Below, in pieces: positions 43,168-44,758 of a DNA stretch of 44,758 nt. Each line of letters opens with the position of its first letter. Position 1 is the stretch's first letter. The translations under genes and the position numbers were made by a program. The DNA comes from Caballeronia sp. GAFFF1. Lineage in GTDB: Bacteria; Pseudomonadota; Gammaproteobacteria; Burkholderiales; Burkholderiaceae. Location of the stretch: contig NZ_JALQEM010000033.1 in the NCBI RefSeq assembly GCF_023630705.1, forward strand, positions 1 through 44,758. The letters are read 5' to 3'. Under the pieces are notes generated by a model. That model ran no database searches, was not told the origin of the DNA, and saw only the letters and a list, made by a program, of their open reading frames with translations.

Positions 43168-44064
43168 GTGAGTTCTGAATACCAGATGCCAAGCAGCGCA
43201 GGGGCGCGGTTCCGCCGCGCGGTTGAGGAAGAATCGCCATTGCAGGTCGTCGGCGCGATCACCGCCTACGCCGCGAAGATGGCAGAAGCGGTCGGCTTCA
43301 AAGCGCTTTATCTGTCGGGCGGCGGCGTGGCCGCCAACTCGCTCGGCATGCCGGATCTCGGCATCAGCACAATGGAAGACGTGCTGATCGACGCCCGCCG
43401 CATCACCGACGCGTCGTCGCTGCCGCTCTTGGTCGACATCGATACCGGCTGGGGCGGCGCCTTCAACATCGCACGCACCATCCGCTCGTTCATCAAGGCG
43501 GGCGTGGCGGCGGTGCATATCGAAGATCAGGTCGGGCAGAAGCGCTGCGGTCATCGGCCGGGCAAGGAAGTGGTGCCGACCGGCGAGATGGTGGATCGCG
43601 TGAAGGCCGCGGTCGATGCGCGCACCGACGACACGTTCGTCATCATGGCGCGCACGGACGCGGCGGCCGCCGAAGGCATCGACGCGGCGATCGAACGCGC
43701 GGTGGCGTATGTCGAAGCGGGCGCGGATATGATCTTCCCCGAAGCGATGAAGACGCTCGACGACTATCGCCGCTTCAAGGCGGCCGTGGGCGTGCCCATT
43801 CTCGCCAATCTGACCGAATTCGGCTCGACGCCGTTCTTTACCGTCGACGAACTGAGGGAAGCGAATGTCGATATCGCGCTGTACTGCTGCGGCGCGTATC
43901 GCGCGATGAACGCCGCCGCGCTCAACTTCTATGAGACCGTGAAGCGCGATGGCACACAAAAGGCCGCAGTCGAAACCATGCAGACGCGTGCCGACCTGTA
44001 CGAATATCTGGGCTATCACGCCTACGAAGATAAACTCGACCAGCTCTTTGCTGCGAAGAAATAA
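43168..44064 (+). CDS. prpB: 2-Methylisocitrate lyase
   Basis: A 298-residue cytosolic enzyme that splits 2-methylisocitrate into pyruvate and succinate, the last step of the 2-methylcitrate cycle. The active-site loop KRCGH (residues 125-129, catalytic Cys127) and the Mg-binding segment [18 protein letters not shown] are intact. The [18 protein letters not shown] stretch is typical of PrpB rather than isocitrate lyase. The start is GTG, with AGGAG seven bases before it; the ATG overlapping two bases upstream runs straight into TGA and cannot be the start. It is followed after 23 bp by prpC and controlled by the sigma-54 promoter above. Confidence 0.96.
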   Translation: MSSEYQMPSSAGARFRRAVEEESPLQVVGAITAYAAKMAEAVGFKALYLSGGGVAANSLGMPDLGISTMEDVLIDARRITDASSLPLLVDIDTGWGGAFNIARTIRSFIKAGVAAVHIEDQVGQKRCGHRPGKEVVPTGEMVDRVKAAVDARTDDTFVIMARTDAAAAEGIDAAIERAVAYVEAGADMIFPEAMKTLDDYRRFKAAVGVPILANLTEFGSTPFFTVDELREANVDIALYCCGAYRAMNAAALNFYETVKRDGTQKAAVETMQTRADLYEYLGYHAYEDKLDQLFAAKK

Positions 44065-44087
44065 CCCTTTTGAAGGAGACGAACACC

Positions 44088-44758
44088 ATGAGCGAAGCCG
44101 ATAACAGCACTGCATCCGCGGGCGCATTCAAGCCCAAGAAATCCGTCGCGCTGTCGGGCGTGACAGCGGGCAATACCGCGCTGTGCACCGTGGGCAAGAC
44201 CGGCAACGATTTGCACTATCGCGGCTACGACATTTTGGATGTGGCGACCACGTCCGAGTTCGAAGAGATCGCGTATCTGCTCGTGCATGGCAAGCTGCCG
44301 AACGTCGCGGAACTGAAGGTGTACAAGACGAAGCTGAAGGCGCTGCGCGGCTTGCCCGCGAACCTGAAGGCCGCGCTCGAATGGATTCCCGCCTCCGCGC
44401 ATCCGATGGACGTGATGCGCACCGGCGTGTCCGTGCTCGGCACCATCCTGCCAGAGAAGGAAGATCACAACATCGCGGGCGCGAGAGATATCGCCGACAA
44501 GCTCATGGCGTCGCTCGGCTCCATGCTGCTCTACTGGTATCACTATTCGCACAACGGCAAGCGCATCGAAGTCGAAACCGATGACGACTCCATCGGCGGG
44601 CACTTTCTGCATCTGCTGCATGGCGTGGAGCCGTCGCAGTCGTGGGTGCAGGCCATGCACGTATCGCTCAACCTGTACGCTGAGCACGAGTTCAACGCGT
44701 CGACCTTCACGAGCCGCGTGATCGCGGGCACGGGATCGGACATGTACTCGGCGATTAC
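44088..44758 (+). CDS. prpC: 2-Methylcitrate synthase, partial
   Basis: The first 223 codons of a citrate-synthase-family enzyme that joins propionyl-CoA and oxaloacetate. The right edge cuts it. A short flexible N-terminus (MSEADNSTASAGAFKPKKSV) is followed by ALSGVTAGNTALCTVGKTGN, DLHYRGYDILDVA and EEIAYLLVHGKLP. VSVLGTILPEKEDHN follows, and the visible part ends at YAEHEFNASTFTSRVIAGTG, which holds a catalytic His. The YRGYDI and LYAEHEFNAST segments suit the methylcitrate synthase/short citrate synthase class. GAAGGAG before the ATG is a strong ribosome binding site. Position after prpB fixes the identity. Confidence 0.95.
   Translation, partial: MSEADNSTASAGAFKPKKSVALSGVTAGNTALCTVGKTGNDLHYRGYDILDVATTSEFEEIAYLLVHGKLPNVAELKVYKTKLKALRGLPANLKAALEWIPASAHPMDVMRTGVSVLGTILPEKEDHNIAGARDIADKLMASLGSMLLYWYHYSHNGKRIEVETDDDSIGGHFLHLLHGVEPSQSWVQAMHVSLNLYAEHEFNASTFTSRVIAGTGSDMYSAI

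Overview
The window reads as a chromosomal segment of a high-GC betaproteobacterium of the family Burkholderiaceae, most likely the Paraburkholderia/Caballeronia group. This rests on gene content (prpR next to prpBC, the glgP-glgX-ldhA block, paired DUF3300/DUF2950 genes), GC-rich codon use and tightly packed operons with 4-base start/stop overlaps. No rRNA, tRNA, IS element, phage gene or CRISPR array was seen.

Layout. (1) 1-2949, minus strand: an envelope block with a small coiled-coil periplasmic protein, a DUF3300 protein with a glycine-rich tail, a DUF2950 protein and a glycine-zipper protein cut by the left edge. A CTTAAG-N5-CTTAAG element lies upstream of the DUF3300 gene. (2) 3260-11245, minus strand: glycogen phosphorylase, glycogen debranching enzyme, an AspT-type exchanger, a D-lactate dehydrogenase and a VIT1/CCC1-like membrane protein. 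Together these would break glycogen to glucose units and ferment them to D-lactate. (3) 11540-13933, plus strand: a periplasmic amino-acid-type binding protein coupled to an ArsB/NhaD/SLC13-like secondary transporter, with no ABC permease or ATPase. (4) 13998-16125, minus strand: a hybrid histidine kinase with a canonical blue-light LOV domain and a single-domain response regulator. (5) 16234-19226: an MFS exporter divergent from a PadR repressor/ferric-siderophore reductase pair resembling E. coli yqjI/yqjH, with a near-perfect palindrome over the promoter. (6) 19286-22007: a LysR-like regulator with two helix-turn-helix domains, an alpha/beta hydrolase and an unknown 142-residue protein.

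(7) 22139-32572: a complete 2-deoxyribose system. A close DeoR homologue (plus strand) faces an eight-gene minus-strand operon: deoC, an ALDH16-type double aldehyde dehydrogenase, an RbsD/FucU mutarotase, a PfkB kinase, a permease, a binding protein, a double ATPase and a second permease. The proposed route is uptake, mutarotation, phosphorylation, DeoC cleavage to acetaldehyde plus glyceraldehyde-3-phosphate, and acetaldehyde oxidation. A perfect 16-bp DeoR-type palindrome sits before deoC and a one-mismatch copy before deoR.

(8) 32710-40656, minus strand: a peptide/nickel-type ABC importer (Tat-exported binding protein, two permeases, double ATPase) followed by an acyl-CoA-dehydrogenase-like monooxygenase (DszC/SfnB type) and an LLM flavin monooxygenase (DszA/NtaA type). 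This looks like an organosulfur acquisition operon. (9) 41034-44758: the 2-methylcitrate propionate locus, with sigma-54 activator prpR divergent from prpB and prpC (cut by the right edge). A clear -24/-12 promoter and an upstream palindrome lie between them.

All functional names come from reading motifs and gene order by eye; no database search was run.
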